A stretch of DNA of 64,000 nt from Bradyrhizobium sp. WBOS07 (lineage in GTDB: Bacteria > Pseudomonadota > Alphaproteobacteria > Rhizobiales > Xanthobacteraceae). Numbering within the stretch: position 1 is the first letter of the stretch; every line of letters begins with the position of its first letter. The notes under the pieces are model-generated. The model saw only the letters and a list, made by a program, of their open reading frames with translations. It was not told where the DNA came from and ran no database searches. This document shows, one piece after another, positions 61,811-64,000 of this stretch. The stretch covers positions 6,281,501-6,345,500 of the forward strand of contig NZ_CP029008.1 of assembly GCF_024585165.1 (NCBI RefSeq). The letters are read 5' to 3'. A program made the translations under genes and the position numbers.

Positions 61811-64000
61811 ATGCGCGGACCATCTGCGACGCGAGACGCTGACGAACGGGGCCTGCGCGGACTTGCGCAGTTCCGCTCGATGTCTCTGCTCTGCGCGATG
61901 CAGATGATCTTCCTGCCGGTGTACAGCGTCCGCGGTCAGGCGCAGACGGCGAACGTCATCGTGCCGGATGGGCGCACCGGGACGTCCTTGCAGACCTCCG
62001 GCAGCGTCACCAATGTCACGACCTCGACGGTCTCCGGCAACAACGCCTTCAACTCGTTCTCGCAGTTCAGCGTCGGGCAGGGCAACACGGTCAATCTGCA
62101 ACTGCCGACGGGCACGCAGAATCTCGTCAACATCGTTCGCGACGCCCCCGTCTACGTCAACGGCACGCTGAACTCCTATATGAACGGTGCGATCGGCGGC
62201 AACGTCTACTTCGCCGATCCCAAGGGATTCGTGGTCGGCCGCAGCGGCGTGGTCAATGTCGGCAGCCTCAACGTCTCGACGCCGACGCGCGAGTTCACCG
62301 ACAGCGTGATCGGCACGAACGGGCAGATCAACCACTCGGCCGTCGGCAACCTCATGGCCGGCTCGTTCCCGGTCTCGCCCGACGGCAACATCCGCATCTA
62401 CGGCCGGGTCAACGCCCAGGACGGCGTGCGCCTGACCGGGCAGAACGTCTATGTCGCCGGCGCCAGCCAGCGCGACATCGCCAATCTCGACCATGCCACG
62501 AAGTTCGCAGCCTCGGTCAACTCGAAGGGCCTGCGCAGCGCCGGCGCGATCACCGTCAGCAACGGATCGATCCATATCGGCGCCGTCAACAACGCTCGCG
62601 TCAACGGACGCCTCGCCGCGCACAGCAAGACCGCGACGCCGAGCAACATCACCGTCCAGGCCGGCAACAATATCGGTATCGGCGGCAACGCCAGGCTCGA
62701 CATCGCGAGCAGGACGGGCAATGCCGGCGAGATCCGCCTGAAGGCGGCGCAGAACTTGACCGTGGCGGGTGGAGCCAGGTTCAACGCCAGTTCGAAGACC
62801 GGTAATGGCGGCCTGGTCGACTTCAGCGCCAACGGAATCATCGATGTCGGCCGCGGCGTTGCGGTCAACGTTGCCGCGCCGAACGGCAAGGCCGGCACGC
62901 TGCTGTTCGATCCGATCGACCTGGTGGTCGGCGATGCCAGCCAGGGCGACACCGGCGTGACGCTCTCCAACAGCTCGATCGCGAATGCGCTCGCCGGGCT
63001 CAGCGCCGGTGCCGACTACCTGATCCAGGCCGATCATTCCATCACGCTCGCCGCGCACGCGATGATCGACGCCCGCCGTCTCGACGGCTCCGGCCATTCG
63101 ACCGGCAACGCCAACAATGTCATCATCGACGCGCCGAACATCGAGATCATGAATGGCGCACAGATCCTGGCCCAGTCGGTCAATTTCGGCGGGACCCCCT
63201 ACGCCGACGGCAATGTGACGCTGCGGGCGACGGCGAGCGACATCAAGCTGTCCGGTCAGGCCACGGCGTCCACCGCGATCACGGTCGACGGCAAGATCAC
63301 CGGCGGCACCGTCTCGATCACCGCGACCTCGACCGCCGTGTCGAGTTTCCTCGACGGTTCGCCGGTCGGGGCGCTGGCGCTCGTCGGCTCGGCGCTGGCC
63401 GGCTCGCTGCTGGGCCTCAACGGCGGCTATGTTGCGGCCAGCGCCACGGCGACCATCAACATCAACAGCCATGCCGACATCAACGGCCGCGGCGATGTCA
63501 CCATTTCCGCGCATGCATCGGAGACCGCCTCGGATCCGGCGATCGCGTCCACCCTGCTCGGCAGCCTCACGCCGGTCGCGGCCGGCGTGGTGGTCGGCAA
63601 GATCGACGGCGTCGCCACGACCAACGTGGCCTCCGGCGCGACGGTCAATGCGGGCGGCAACCTCGAGATCAAGGCGCTCAACGACGCCACCATCGCCGTC
63701 TCCGCGCTCGCGGCGTCGACCAGCGCGCAGATCGTCCCGACCGTGGCCTATTCCAAGGGATCGGTGACGACGATCGCAAATGTCGAGAGCGGCGCGCACA
63801 TCGCTGCCGGGACCGTGAACACGAGCGGCAGCACCTTGAAGGTGCGCGCGATCAATAACAACTCGTTCTCGACCAGCGCAACGTCGGTTGCCGCACCCGG
63901 ACTGGGGGCGAGCGGCGGCGTCGGCGGAGCGTTCGCCATCAGTGACATCACGACGTCCGTGACTGCGACCCTCGGCGCATCGCTCGGAACCGATGCGGCC
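61811..64000 (+). CDS. Filamentous-haemagglutinin-like adhesin (TpsA), N-terminal part
   Basis: The first 730 codons of a large secreted protein that runs past the window. An extended signal peptide (about 45 residues, basic N-part then SLLCAMQMIFLPVYS) precedes a two-partner-secretion domain of the FhaB type, recognised by NAFNSFSQFSVGQGNTVNLQ near residues 78-97 and GGNVYFADPKGFVVGRSGVV. From about residue 270 the sequence is a beta-helix of short Gly/Asn/Ala/Thr-rich turns. It is not autotransported; a TpsB/ShlB-type outer-membrane partner is expected outside the window. GAAGAGG lies eight bases before the ATG. Function: surface adhesion or contact-dependent interaction. Confidence 0.88.
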   Translation, partial: MRGPSATRDADERGLRGLAQFRSMSLLCAMQMIFLPVYSVRGQAQTANVIVPDGRTGTSLQTSGSVTNVTTSTVSGNNAFNSFSQFSVGQGNTVNLQLPTGTQNLVNIVRDAPVYVNGTLNSYMNGAIGGNVYFADPKGFVVGRSGVVNVGSLNVSTPTREFTDSVIGTNGQINHSAVGNLMAGSFPVSPDGNIRIYGRVNAQDGVRLTGQNVYVAGASQRDIANLDHATKFAASVNSKGLRSAGAITVSNGSIHIGAVNNARVNGRLAAHSKTATPSNITVQAGNNIGIGGNARLDIASRTGNAGEIRLKAAQNLTVAGGARFNASSKTGNGGLVDFSANGIIDVGRGVAVNVAAPNGKAGTLLFDPIDLVVGDASQGDTGVTLSNSSIANALAGLSAGADYLIQADHSITLAAHAMIDARRLDGSGHSTGNANNVIIDAPNIEIMNGAQILAQSVNFGGTPYADGNVTLRATASDIKLSGQATASTAITVDGKITGGTVSITATSTAVSSFLDGSPVGALALVGSALAGSLLGLNGGYVAASATATININSHADINGRGDVTISAHASETASDPAIASTLLGSLTPVAAGVVVGKIDGVATTNVASGATVNAGGNLEIKALNDATIAVSALAASTSAQIVPTVAYSKGSVTTIANVESGAHIAAGTVNTSGSTLKVRAINNNSFSTSATSVAAPGLGASGGVGGAFAISDITTSVTATLGASLGTDAA

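Noticed and set aside
61715..63799. Open frame of 694 codons on the minus strand opposite the adhesin gene
   Set aside because: Composition (Arg, Asp, Ala, Val low-complexity) is that of a mirror frame; the plus strand shows a clear TPS domain and beta-helix repeats.

Overview
The window looks like chromosomal DNA of a GC-rich alphaproteobacterium, most likely Bradyrhizobium or a close relative. This is an inference from gene content (ChvE-GguAB sugar system, norEFCBQD, Smo-type polyol operon, many LivHMGF and NitT/TauT-type ABC transporters, FadR and SorC regulators), from tight ATGA/GTGA gene overlaps, and from small palindromic intergenic repeats of a kind common in that genus. No rRNA, tRNA, CRISPR array, insertion sequence or phage gene was recognised.

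Layout. 1-3688: 3' end of a branched-chain amino-acid-type binding protein followed by livHMGF. 3850-5238: a small membrane protein and a YeiH-family transporter. 5410-14109: the most unusual locus. A minus-strand ABC transporter (its binding protein carries a C-terminal NosL-like domain), a Crp/Fnr regulator and a stand-alone DUF971 protein lie back to back with a plus-strand set of Fpr-type ferredoxin-NADP reductase, AprA-like flavoprotein, AprB-like 8-cysteine ferredoxin and HEAT-repeat protein. A short motif, AACTAATYG, recurs in the non-coding gaps of this locus. I suggest these genes form one redox pathway for an imported small anion; the substrate is unknown.

14212-23817: oxidative pentose/galactose catabolism (XylX-like dehydratase, FadR regulator, aldose dehydrogenase, mutarotase, lactonase) with the ChvE-GguA-GguB sugar importer, plus the wreck of an older sugar ABC transporter. 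23925-29855: nitric oxide reductase cluster norEFCBQD with two Crp/Fnr-type boxes and a divergent 55-residue membrane ORF. 29926-39455: SorC-regulated polyol operon (HAD phosphatase, SorC regulator, Smo-like ABC transporter, SDR dehydrogenase, FGGY and PfkB kinases).

39462-47391: divergent LysR regulator and amidase, then a peptide/opine-type ABC transporter. 47750-48622: L,D-transpeptidase. 48685-51283: a quinone-detoxification-like pair (esterase plus ring-cleaving dioxygenase) with a divergent LysR gene. 51580-56982: taurine/nitrate-type ABC transporter feeding a double-domain nitrilase-family hydrolase whose second half has lost the catalytic cysteine, with its own LysR gene. 56975-60696: a Tat-exported binding protein translationally coupled to a Cache-HAMP hybrid histidine kinase. 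60994-64000: a small exported protein and the first 730 codons of a large filamentous-haemagglutinin-like adhesin that runs off the window.

Almost every block pairs a transporter with the enzymes and regulator for its substrate, the pattern of a metabolically versatile soil or rhizosphere bacterium.
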